The notes beneath the pieces are model-generated. The model was given only the letters and a program-made list of their open reading frames with translations. It did no database searches and was not told the DNA's origin. The position numbers and the translations under genes were made by a program. DNA of 64,000 nt from Microbacterium sp. AZCO (GTDB lineage: Bacteria > Actinomycetota > Actinomycetes > Actinomycetales > Microbacteriaceae), in assembly GCF_039614715.1 (NCBI RefSeq), contig NZ_CP154857.1, forward strand, positions 558,001-622,000, read 5' to 3'. Position 1 is the first letter of the stretch, and every line of letters begins with the position of its first letter. This document shows, piece after piece, positions 38,006 through 45,543 of the stretch.

Positions 38006-39091
38006 GTGCGGCGCGTCCTCATCCTCGGCTCCACCGGATCGATCGGCACCCAGGCGCTCGACGTCATCCGGGCCAATCCCGGGCGATTCGAGGTCGTGGG
38101 CCTCGCCGCGGGCTCGAACCGCGAGCTCCTGGCGGCGCAGGCAGACGAGTTCGACGTCGACGACACGGCGATCGGCGCCGTCGCGGCCGAGCAGCTGGTG
38201 CGGGACGTCGAGACCGACGTCGTCCTCAACGGCATCACGGGATCGGTCGGGCTCGGTCCGACGCTCGCGGCGCTGGAGTGCGGGCGGACGCTGGCGCTCG
38301 CCAACAAGGAGTCGCTCATCGTGGGCGGTCACCTCGTCACCGAGCGGGCGAAGCCCGGGCAGATCGTGCCGGTCGACTCCGAGCACTCCGCCATCGCGCA
38401 GGCGCTGCGGGCGGGCGCGCCCGAAGAGGTGCGACGGCTCGTCCTCACGGCATCCGGCGGCCCCTTCCGGGGACGCAGCCGCGAGTCGCTCGCGGAGGTG
38501 ACCCCGATCGAAGCCCTCGCCCACCCGACATGGGACATGGGCCGCGTCGTCACCACCAACTCCGCGACGCTCGTCAACAAGGGCCTCGAGGTCATCGAGG
38601 CGCACCTCCTCTTCGACGTGTCGTTCGACCGCATCGACGTCGTGGTGCATCCGCAGTCGATCGTGCACTCGATGGTCGAGTTCACCGACGGATCGACGAT
38701 CGCGCAGGCCTCGCCGCCCGACATGCGCCTGCCCATCTCGCTCGGCCTCGACTGGCCCCGCAGGGTCGCGGGCGTCGGCCGCCCGCTCGACTGGTCGACC
38801 GCATCGTCGTGGACCTTCGAGCCCCTCGACGAGCACGCTTTCCCGTCCGTGCGGCTCGCGAAGCATGTCGGCCGTGCCGGCGGCACGTACCCCGCCGTCT
38901 TCAACGCGGCGAACGAGCAGGCCGTCGACGCGTTCCACGAGGGCGCCCTGTCGTTCCCGGGCATCGTCGAGACCATCGAGCGTGTCGTCGACGCGCACGA
39001 AGCCCCCGCTCAGCTCACGCGCGAGTCGCTCGCCGCGGCGGAGTCGTGGGCGAGGGATGCCGCGGACCGCGCCATCGCCGCGCGCCGCTGA
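38006..39091 (+). CDS. dxr: 1-deoxy-D-xylulose 5-phosphate reductoisomerase
   Basis: Second step of the MEP isoprenoid pathway, NADPH-dependent; 361 aa. NADPH loop [10 protein letters not shown] at the N-terminus, ALANKESL, the metal/substrate region DSEHSAI and ASGGPFRG, then HPTWDMG and NPQS-like [15 protein letters not shown] start without Shine-Dalgarno. Together with ispG downstream, two MEP genes lie in this backbone, as in other actinobacteria. Confidence 0.96.
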   Translation: MRRVLILGSTGSIGTQALDVIRANPGRFEVVGLAAGSNRELLAAQADEFDVDDTAIGAVAAEQLVRDVETDVVLNGITGSVGLGPTLAALECGRTLALANKESLIVGGHLVTERAKPGQIVPVDSEHSAIAQALRAGAPEEVRRLVLTASGGPFRGRSRESLAEVTPIEALAHPTWDMGRVVTTNSATLVNKGLEVIEAHLLFDVSFDRIDVVVHPQSIVHSMVEFTDGSTIAQASPPDMRLPISLGLDWPRRVAGVGRPLDWSTASSWTFEPLDEHAFPSVRLAKHVGRAGGTYPAVFNAANEQAVDAFHEGALSFPGIVETIERVVDAHEAPAQLTRESLAAAESWARDAADRAIAARR

Positions 39092-39103
39092 CCTGGCGCT
39101 TCA

Positions 39104-39169
39104 GGAGGAGATGGCGGCGGCGGAGGATCGCGCCGGCGCCCGGCATCCTCCCGAGTTGCCATCTCCTCC
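39104..39169. repeat. Long stepped hairpin between dxr and murE
   Basis: Outer arms 39104-39115/39158-39169 (12 bp perfect), a symmetrical six-by-six internal loop, inner arms 39122-39128/39145-39151 (7 bp) and an apical 5-bp stem 39132-39136/39140-39144. It lies between convergent genes and probably terminates both; its three-step form also suggests a REP-like element. The rest of 39092-39232 shows no gene. Confidence 0.65.
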
Positions 39170-39232
39170 CGGACGGGCGCGCGGGAGGGCGGGCGGGCCG
39201 CACCTGAGGGCCGGCCGCACCCGCGGCCGCGC

Positions 39233-40888
39233 TCAGAAGAGCGGGCGCGTCGGGTCGGAGAGCGGTGTCTCGTCCTCCGGGTACGGCACGGGCCAGTGCG
39301 GCTCGGGCACGGGCCAGCCCTCGGCGGCGAGGGCGCGGCGCGCGAGCTCGCGGGCCGAGTAGGGCGTGCGGACGCCCCGCACGTCGCGGTAGTCCTGATG
39401 CCCGGGGCCGGCCCAGAGGATCGCGTCGCCGTCGCCGACGAGTCGCACGGCCTCGATGATGGCCCGCTCGGGCGGTGAGAACTCGAGGATCTCGGCGTCG
39501 GGCCGGGCGATCCGCGCGCCCTCGATCAGCGTCGCGCGGATGGAGTCGGGGTCTTCGAAGCGCGGGTGGTGGTCGGTGATGACGAGGATGTCGCTGCCCT
39601 CGACGGCCGTGCGGCCCATGTCGTGGCGCTTCGTCGCGTCGCGGTCGCCGTCGGCGCCGAAGAGCATGAGCACCTTGCCGGGGGTGACGCGGCGCACCGC
39701 GGCGAGCGTCTTCTCGAACGCATCGGGGGAATGGCCGAAGTCGACGTAGACGGCGGGGCCGCGGTCGCCCGAGACGAGCTGCGTGCGTCCGGGCAGGTAC
39801 GCCTCGATGCGCCCGCCGTCGAGGGCGTCGACGAGGGCGCTCCACTCGTAGCCGCCCTCGAGGATCATGACAATCGCGAGTCCCGCGTTGGCGGCCATGT
39901 GCCGGCCGATGACGGGGACGACCGTCGTGAGCGAGCGGCCGTCCTTTGCCTCGAGGCGGAAGCGCGTTCCGGCCGGGCGCTCGTCGAGGATCTCCACGGT
40001 CCAGTCGGCGGCGGCCGCGGCCTCCGGATCGGCCGCGATCGCGGGCGTGCCGACCGTGACGTACGGCACCTCCGCTCGCTCGACGACCTCGAGGCCGGGA
40101 GTGGAGTCGAGGGAGATGACGGCGCGACGCGACCGGTCGGCCCGGAAGAGGGGGAGCTTCGCCTCGAAGTACTCGCGCATGTCGGCGTAGTCGTCGAGGT
40201 GGTCGTGGCTGAGGTTGGTGAAGCCGGCGACGTCGAAGAGCAGCCCGTCGACGCGATGCCGGCTGAGCGCCTGCGCGCTCACCTCGACGGCGACGGCCTG
40301 GACGCCCCGCTCGCGCATGAGTGCGAGGAGCGCGTGGAACTCGGATGCCTCGGGCGTCGTGAGCCGCGAGACGATGACCTCGCCCGCGATGTGCCGCTCC
40401 GCCGTCGACGAGAGTCCCGTCACGACGCCGAGCTGGCCGAGGATGCCCTCGAGCAGGTGCGACACGCTCGTCTTGCCGTTGGTGCCGGTCGTGCCGAACA
40501 GGAGCGGCAGGTCGTCGTCGGGGCCGGTGCCGTACACCCACGCCGACAGGTCGCCGAGGAGCGCGCGCGGGTCGTCCACCACGAGCACGGGGAGCCCGGA
40601 TGCCTCGGCGATGTCGGCTCCCGCGGCATCCGTCACGATCGCGACGGCGCCCTTCTCGGCCGCCGTCGCCGCGAACTCGGCACCGTGGCGGTTGACGCCG
40701 CGGATCGCCACGAACGCCTCGCCGGGGCGCAGATCGGCGGTCGCGAGGGTGATGCCGCTCACCTCGACCCCCGCGACGTCACCGCGCACCTCGCTCGCGA
40801 ACCGGTCGGCGAGGTCGGCGAGCGGCCGGGCGGGCGGATTCTCGGGGCGGAGGACGGGAGGCAGATTCGAGGGAGCGTCAGTCGGCAT
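39233..40888 (-). CDS. murE: UDP-N-acetylmuramoyl-tripeptide synthetase (MurE-type Mur ligase)
   Basis: 551 aa ATP-dependent ligase adding the third amino acid of the peptidoglycan stem peptide. ATP loop TTGTNGKTS (132-141), the FTNLSHDHLDDY motif, and the C-terminal domain with GADGDRDATKRHDMG. The residue-3 specificity motif, DNPR in diaminopimelate-adding MurE, reads DHHPR here, so the added diamino acid is not obvious; Microbacteriaceae often use Lys or ornithine. No other mur/fts genes are adjacent, so this is outside a dcw cluster and may be a paralogue of a cluster-borne murE. Confidence 0.88.
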   Translation of the reverse strand: MPTDAPSNLPPVLRPENPPARPLADLADRFASEVRGDVAGVEVSGITLATADLRPGEAFVAIRGVNRHGAEFAATAAEKGAVAIVTDAAGADIAEASGLPVLVVDDPRALLGDLSAWVYGTGPDDDLPLLFGTTGTNGKTSVSHLLEGILGQLGVVTGLSSTAERHIAGEVIVSRLTTPEASEFHALLALMRERGVQAVAVEVSAQALSRHRVDGLLFDVAGFTNLSHDHLDDYADMREYFEAKLPLFRADRSRRAVISLDSTPGLEVVERAEVPYVTVGTPAIAADPEAAAAADWTVEILDERPAGTRFRLEAKDGRSLTTVVPVIGRHMAANAGLAIVMILEGGYEWSALVDALDGGRIEAYLPGRTQLVSGDRGPAVYVDFGHSPDAFEKTLAAVRRVTPGKVLMLFGADGDRDATKRHDMGRTAVEGSDILVITDHHPRFEDPDSIRATLIEGARIARPDAEILEFSPPERAIIEAVRLVGDGDAILWAGPGHQDYRDVRGVRTPYSARELARRALAAEGWPVPEPHWPVPYPEDETPLSDPTRPLF

Positions 40889-40949
40889 GGCGCTTCCATC
40901 CTCTCATCGAGGGGCCGCTCCGCCTCCCCGATGTGGACGGCCTCCCTCC

Positions 40950-41011
40950 CGTTCGTCTCCGTCGGATGCGCGCCGGGTGGCGCCATCCGGGTCATCCGAC
41001 GGAGACGAACG
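40950..41011. repeat. 19-bp perfect inverted repeat upstream of murE
   Basis: Arms 40950-40968 and 40993-41011 are perfectly complementary over 19 bp, with a 24-base loop that has its own weak symmetry. It lies between the ycnI stop and the murE start (both minus strand), so it may terminate ycnI or be a mobile palindrome. Confidence 0.75.
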
Positions 41012-41024
41012 CAGGGGGAGTGGG

Positions 41025-41738
41025 TCAGGCCTTCCGGCGCCCGCGCGCGAGCACGACGACGAGCGTCGCGACGGCGACGGCCAGTGCGCCGCCGGCCAGG
41101 AGCCGTGCGACGGAGTCTGCTGCCCCGGAGGATGCGGCGCTCGACGCGTCCGAGGCGGCGGCTGCGTCGGCCGCCGCGACGGGATCGCCGTCATCCTCGG
41201 TCGCGACGGCGTCGCCCACGGCTACCGTCGGCGCGGGTGAGTCGAGCGATTCGGGATCCTCCCCGGCGGCCGCGACCTGCGTCCACGCGGTGGAGCCGTC
41301 GACGCATTCCTGCGTGATCGGGAAGACGGCGGTCGTGTTCGGGGCCTCCTCGGAGAAGGCCACGACGAGGCTCACGGAGGCCTGCAGGCCGGACTCGATC
41401 GGCTGGTCGCTCGTGAAGGTGACGCGCGTGGGCTGGTCGTCGGCGCCGAGGTCGCGCTGGATCGTCCATCCGCCCTCGACGACGGGAGCCGTCGTCGCTA
41501 CTCCGTCGGGGATGTCGATGACGAGCGCCGTCGTCGGCGAGCCGTCGCACCCGTGTGCGAACGAGAACGTGAGCGTCTCGTTCGCACCGGCGGGCGCGGT
41601 GGCGGGGTCGACGTGGACGTGGGCGGATGCCGCGAGCGGTGCCGCGAGGGCGAGCGCGGCGCCCGCGGCGACTCCGGCGAGGGTGAGGACGGTGCGGCGG
41701 CGAGGGGTGTGGCGGCGGGGGGTGCGGGAAGTGGTCAT
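41025..41738 (-). CDS. ycnI: YcnI-family (DUF1775) copper-binding membrane protein
   Basis: 237 aa. Twin-arginine-like basic start, a signal peptide ending APLAASA, and mature protein starting HVHVDP. In B. subtilis YcnI the new N-terminal His, a Glu and a Trp bind Cu(II); here HVHVDP, NETLTFSFAHGC and GGWTIQ are the corresponding stretches. An Ala/Ser/Asp-rich stalk leads to a C-terminal helix (LLAGGALAVAVATLVVVLA) with a basic end, so it is displayed outside the cell. Preceded by a His-rich membrane protein gene; copper handling is the likely theme. Confidence 0.88.
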   Translation of the reverse strand: MTTSRTPRRHTPRRRTVLTLAGVAAGAALALAAPLAASAHVHVDPATAPAGANETLTFSFAHGCDGSPTTALVIDIPDGVATTAPVVEGGWTIQRDLGADDQPTRVTFTSDQPIESGLQASVSLVVAFSEEAPNTTAVFPITQECVDGSTAWTQVAAAGEDPESLDSPAPTVAVGDAVATEDDGDPVAAADAAAASDASSAASSGAADSVARLLAGGALAVAVATLVVVLARGRRKA

Positions 41739-41801
41739 GCGAATGCGTCTTTCTGCATCGGTGCGCGCGACGGCGTCCGCCGATCGCGGCGCGAGAAGGA
41801 G

Positions 41802-41818
41802 CGGCGGCGGAGCCGCCG
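41802..41818. terminator. Small hairpin between two minus-strand genes
   Basis: 7-bp GC-only arms with a three-base loop, about 23 bases after the 41841-42455 stop. No T-run; weak evidence. Confidence 0.3.
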
Positions 41819-41840
41819 GAGGGTGTCGGGATGCGGCGGC

Positions 41841-42455
41841 TCAGGCCGCCGCGAAGGCCCGCGCGGGCGGGCCCCTCCGCGAGATCTCCGATGAGAAGGA
41901 CGCCGTGCGCGCCGCCGCGACGATGACCCGCGCCGGCGCGAGCGAGCGCGGGAGCCACGGGCGCGGGGCTTCGAGGCGCAGGCGGACGAGTCGCAGGATG
42001 CCGCGCGCGAGGGCGCGCAGCATCCGCTCCCCCCGGTAGAGCGCGGCGACCGTCACGGCCGCCGCGACGGCGTGGCCGAGGAGCATGAGGGGGTCGGGCG
42101 GCCACGTCGCGACCGCCGCGGGGGTCAGCTGCAGGAGGTCGGCGTGATGCGCGTGGGCGATCGTCGTGCCCGTCGCGCCGGAGGCGACCGCGAACGAGGC
42201 GTGGAAGAGCACCTGGCTCGCGACAACCGTCAGCGCGAGACGCCACAGCGCGAGGCGACGTCCCGCGAGCAGCACGGCGATGGGTGACGCGAGCAGCGCG
42301 ACAGCGAGCACGAGCAGCGGGGGAGGCGCGCCGCCGCCCGCGAGGGTGTGCGCCGTCGCGGCGACGATGGTGGCGACGGATGCCGCAGCGGCGCCGCGCA
42401 GCGCGCGGACCTGCCGAGCCGCCCGGCGCGATGCAGGGGCGGCGGAGGTCGGCAT
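41841..42455 (-). CDS. His-containing multi-pass membrane protein next to ycnI
   Basis: 204 aa with about five hydrophobic helices, a central extracytoplasmic loop HAHHADLL, and a basic Arg-rich C-terminus. I do not recognise a named family. Its place immediately upstream of ycnI, plus the His cluster, suggests a role in metal (copper) handling; this is inference. ATG start with GAGGA about ten bases upstream. Confidence 0.65.
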   Translation of the reverse strand: MPTSAAPASRRAARQVRALRGAAAASVATIVAATAHTLAGGGAPPPLLVLAVALLASPIAVLLAGRRLALWRLALTVVASQVLFHASFAVASGATGTTIAHAHHADLLQLTPAAVATWPPDPLMLLGHAVAAAVTVAALYRGERMLRALARGILRLVRLRLEAPRPWLPRSLAPARVIVAAARTASFSSEISRRGPPARAFAAA

Positions 42456-42539
42456 GGTGGATTCATCCTCTCACCCGCCTCGGCAACCCGCCCTCCCGGC
42501 TGGGTGCAGCTTGACGGCGAACTCAAAGGCTTGCGCGAG

Positions 42540-42545
42540 TACCGT
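42540..42545 (+). promoter_or_regulatory. -10 box TACCGT, leaderless rip promoter
   Basis: Six bases separate TACCGT from the GTG at 42552. A TTGACG at 42511 is 23 bp upstream, too far for a standard spacer. Confidence 0.42.
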
Positions 42546-42551
42546 TGCCGT

Positions 42552-43847
42552 GTGACCGCCATCGCCTTCGTCATCGGCGTCGTCGTGCTCGTCGTCGGGC
42601 TCGCCGTGTCGATCGCGCTTCATGAACTGGGGCACCTGCTGCCCGCCAAGCGCTTCGGCGTGCGCGTCGGTCAGTACATGATCGGTTTCGGTCCGACCCT
42701 CTGGTCGCGCCGCAAGGGCGAGACCGAGTACGGCTTCAAGGCGATCCCCCTCGGCGGCTACATCTCGATGGCGGGCATGTACCCGCCCTCGCCGAGCGAG
42801 GCGGCGGGCAAGCCGGGACGCGCCGGCGGCGGCTTCTTCGCCACGATGGTGCAGGACGCCCGCACGGCGAACGACGAGACGCTCCACGGTCGGGACGACG
42901 ACCGCGTCTTCTACAAGCTCCCGGTGTGGAAGCGCGTCGTCGTGATGCTCGGCGGGCCGGTCATGAACCTGCTCCTCGCCGTCGTCCTGTTCACCATCGT
43001 CTTCAGCGGCATCGGCGTGCAGACGGCGACGACGACCGTCGCGAGCCTGTCGGATTGCGTGCCGGCCGCCGTCTCGGCCGAGTGCACGGCCGGTGACCCG
43101 CCGGCGCCGGCCGAAGCCGCGGGCATCCAGCCGGGCGACGTCATCGTGTCCGTCGACGGCACTCCGGTCTCGACGTTCGCCGAGGCATCCGCCATCATCC
43201 GGAAGTCGCCCGGGCAGTCGATCCCCATCGTCGTCGAGCGCGACGGCGCGGAGCAGACGATCACCGTCACCCCCGCCACGATCCAGGCGACGAGCCCGTC
43301 GGACGAGAGCGCGACGACCGAGGTCGGCTTCGTCGGCATCAGTCCGAAGGTCGAGTACGTCAGACAGCCCATCTGGACCGGAGCGCAGACCGCGGTCGAG
43401 AACGTGGGCCAGGTCGCCTCGATCATCTGGCAGCTCCCGGTCAAGGTCTATCAGACCGCCGTCGACCTCGTGACGGGCCAGGAGCGCGACCCGAACGGGC
43501 CGCTCAGCGTCGTCGGCGCGGGCATCATCGCGGGCGAGGTCGCCGCGGTCGATGCGCCGATCGTCAACCGCGTCTCGGCGATCCTGGGCCTGCTCGCCTC
43601 GCTCAACATCGCGCTGTTCGTCTTCAACCTCATCCCGCTCCTGCCGCTCGACGGCGGGCACGTCGTCGTTGCCCTGTGGGACGGTCTCAAGCGCGCGTGG
43701 GCGAAGCTGTTCAAGCTGCCCGCGCCGAAGCCGGTCGACGCGACGAAGCTCGTGCCGGTGACGTTCGTCGTCGTGATCGCGCTCGTCGTGATGGGCGCAG
43801 TGCTGATCCTGGCCGACATCTTCAACCCGGTGTCGATCATCCGGTAG
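42552..43847 (+). CDS. rip: Site-2 metalloprotease (RseP/Rip1 type, M50)
   Basis: 431 aa intramembrane zinc protease cleaving membrane-embedded regulators such as anti-sigma factors. Zinc motif HELGH (24-28) in helix 1, an extended loop, a PDZ domain (AGIQPGDVIVSVDGTPVSTF) and the third ligand in LLPLDGGHV (about 372). The long membrane-reentrant region FGVRVGQYMIGFGP is also conserved. The start is set at GTG 42552, just before the first helix; longer frames only cross the divergent gene. Conserved dxr-rip-ispG order, here interrupted. Confidence 0.92.
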   Translation: MTAIAFVIGVVVLVVGLAVSIALHELGHLLPAKRFGVRVGQYMIGFGPTLWSRRKGETEYGFKAIPLGGYISMAGMYPPSPSEAAGKPGRAGGGFFATMVQDARTANDETLHGRDDDRVFYKLPVWKRVVVMLGGPVMNLLLAVVLFTIVFSGIGVQTATTTVASLSDCVPAAVSAECTAGDPPAPAEAAGIQPGDVIVSVDGTPVSTFAEASAIIRKSPGQSIPIVVERDGAEQTITVTPATIQATSPSDESATTEVGFVGISPKVEYVRQPIWTGAQTAVENVGQVASIIWQLPVKVYQTAVDLVTGQERDPNGPLSVVGAGIIAGEVAAVDAPIVNRVSAILGLLASLNIALFVFNLIPLLPLDGGHVVVALWDGLKRAWAKLFKLPAPKPVDATKLVPVTFVVVIALVVMGAVLILADIFNPVSIIR

Positions 43848-43862
43848 CGACTTTGCGGAGGG

Positions 43863-43889
43863 TGTCGAAATCGGGGTTGTCCGTTCGCT
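43863..43889 (+). promoter_or_regulatory. Putative ECF42-type promoter of yciI-ecf
   Basis: TGTCGA (43863-43868) matches the -35 motif reported for ECF42 sigma factors. With a 17-bp spacer, CGCT (43886-43889) stands at the -10; the reported core is CGAC/CGTC-like, so the -10 is imperfect. The leader would be about 35 nt. It suggests that the sigma factor acts on its own operon. Confidence 0.45.
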
Positions 43890-43929
43890 GATGAGGTGAA
43901 ACGGTTCCCCTGAGGAAAGGACCCCGACC

Positions 43930-44298
43930 GTGAAGTACGTCATCATGTTCACCTCGACGCCCGAGCTCGACGCGGCAGTCCCGCCGGAACGCGCCCAGGA
44001 GGTCTACACCCGCGTCTGGGAGTGGTTCCAGCAGCACGACGCCAAGATCGCCGACGGCGGGGCCGAGCTCCAGCCCGTCACGACCGCGACGACGGTGACG
44101 CACGGCGGCGAAGGTCCCGTCGTCGCCGACGGCCCGTTCTCAGAGGCGAAGGAGGTCGTGGGCGGATTCAGCGTCCTCGATGTCGCGGACCTCGACGAGG
44201 CGATCGCGATCGTGCGCACCTGGCCCATGCTCGACCTCCCGGGCAACTCGGTCGAGATCCGCCCGATGGTCACCGACTACAGCCAGTTCGAGCAGTGA
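43930..44298 (+). CDS. YCII-related (DGPF domain) protein
   Basis: 122 aa ferredoxin-fold YCII/DGPF protein: KYVIMFTS start and the signature DGPFSEAKEVVGGF. Members of this class are regularly encoded next to ECF42 sigma factors and are under their control in Streptomyces; the chemistry is unknown. GTG start after AGGAAAGGA. The stop overlaps the sigma-factor start by four bases. Confidence 0.92.
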   Translation: MKYVIMFTSTPELDAAVPPERAQEVYTRVWEWFQQHDAKIADGGAELQPVTTATTVTHGGEGPVVADGPFSEAKEVVGGFSVLDVADLDEAIAIVRTWPMLDLPGNSVEIRPMVTDYSQFEQ

Positions 44299-45533
44299 CA
44301 ACCTGGGATGCCGCGTCCCCGGGCGACCCCGCCCGGGGCGCGGCATCCTCCGATCTCGCCCTCGCGCGGGTCGTCCGCGAGGAGTCGGGCCGCATCGTCG
44401 CTGCGCTCACGGCGTCGCTCGGCAACCTCGACCTCGCGGAGGAGTCGGTCGCCGAGGCCGTCGAGGAGGCGCTGCGGGAGTGGCGGGAGAGAGGCATCCC
44501 GCCCAATCCCGGCGCGTGGCTCACGCAGGCCGCCCGGCACAACGCCCTCGATCGGCTGCGTCGCGACAAGCGATACCGCGAGAAGATCGCGCTCCTCGCC
44601 GAGACGCCGGCCGCGTCGATGGATGCCGAGCCCGACGAGCGACTGCCCTTGCTGTTCGGCTGCTGCCACCCAGCGCTGTCGCCCGACGCGCAGCTCGCGC
44701 TGACCCTGCGGGCGGTGTGCGGCCTCACGACGGCGCAGATCGCGCGGGCGACGCTGTCGGCGCAGGCGTCGGTCAGTCAGCGGATCGTCCGGGCCAAGCG
44801 CAAGATCGGGGCCGCGGGCATCCTGATCCGCATCCCTTCGGGGGCCGACCGCGCGGAGCGGCTCGACGTGGTCCTGACCGTCGTGTCCGTCATGTACAGC
44901 GAGGCGCATCTCGTCGCCGGGGGCGACGCGTCGGCCGATCGCGACCTCGCCGACGACGCGCTCTGGCTCGCGGGCGTCGTCGCCACGGCGCTGCCGCGCG
45001 AGGCCGAGGCGCACGGGCTGCGGTCACTGTTGCTGTTCCACCGTGCGCGCGAGAACGCGCGGGCCGTCGACGGCGAGCTGGTGCTGCTGGGCGATCAGGA
45101 CAGGTCGAGATGGGATGCTGCGCTCCTGGCCGAGGCGCATCGCTCGCTGGAGCGCGCGGCTCGGCTCCGCCGCCCCGGGCGCTGGCAGCTGCACGCCGCG
45201 ATCGCGGCCTGCCATTCGGATGCGGTCACCTCCGCGGACACCGACTGGCTGCAGCTGCTGACGCTGTACGACATGCTGCTCGCGTACGACCGGTCGCCGC
45301 TCGTGCGGCTCAACCGCGCTGTCGCGCTCGCCGAGGTCGAGGGTCCGGCGCTCGCGCTCGCCGAGGTCGACGCCCTCGACCTGCCGGGCTACCACCTGTG
45401 GCACGCCGTGCGCGGACACCTGCTCCGCCGCCTCGGTCGAGACGGCGAGGCGACCGAAGCCGACCTCCGCGCGCTCGAGCTCACCGCGAACGAGGCCGAG
45501 CGCCGGCTCATCTCCGCGCGGCTGGCGCGCTGA
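44295..45533 (+). CDS. ECF42-group RNA polymerase sigma factor with C-terminal TPR-like extension
   Basis: 412 aa, about twice a normal ECF factor. Sigma2 (residues ~20-95: ALTASLGNLDLAEESVAEAV, NPGAWLTQAARHNALDRLRR), sigma4 (~130-180: LALTLRAVCGLTTAQIARATL, RIVRAKRKI), then about 230 residues of helical repeats (DUF6596/TPR-like) typical of ECF42, where the extension is needed for activity and replaces an anti-sigma factor. Residues 4-18 are encoded by a perfect-looking palindrome (44306-44348). No other start lies between the overlap GTG and the sigma2 domain. Confidence 0.9.
   Translation: MTTWDAASPGDPARGAASSDLALARVVREESGRIVAALTASLGNLDLAEESVAEAVEEALREWRERGIPPNPGAWLTQAARHNALDRLRRDKRYREKIALLAETPAASMDAEPDERLPLLFGCCHPALSPDAQLALTLRAVCGLTTAQIARATLSAQASVSQRIVRAKRKIGAAGILIRIPSGADRAERLDVVLTVVSVMYSEAHLVAGGDASADRDLADDALWLAGVVATALPREAEAHGLRSLLLFHRARENARAVDGELVLLGDQDRSRWDAALLAEAHRSLERAARLRRPGRWQLHAAIAACHSDAVTSADTDWLQLLTLYDMLLAYDRSPLVRLNRAVALAEVEGPALALAEVDALDLPGYHLWHAVRGHLLRRLGRDGEATEADLRALELTANEAERRLISARLAR
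44306..44348. repeat. 19-bp inverted repeat inside the ECF42 start region
   Basis: Arms 44306-44325 and 44330-44348 pair over 19 bp with a single bulged T (44316) and a four-base loop. It lies in codons 4-18 of the sigma-factor gene, just behind the yciI stop. Confidence 0.75.
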
Positions 45534-45543
45534 CGGGTCGAGG

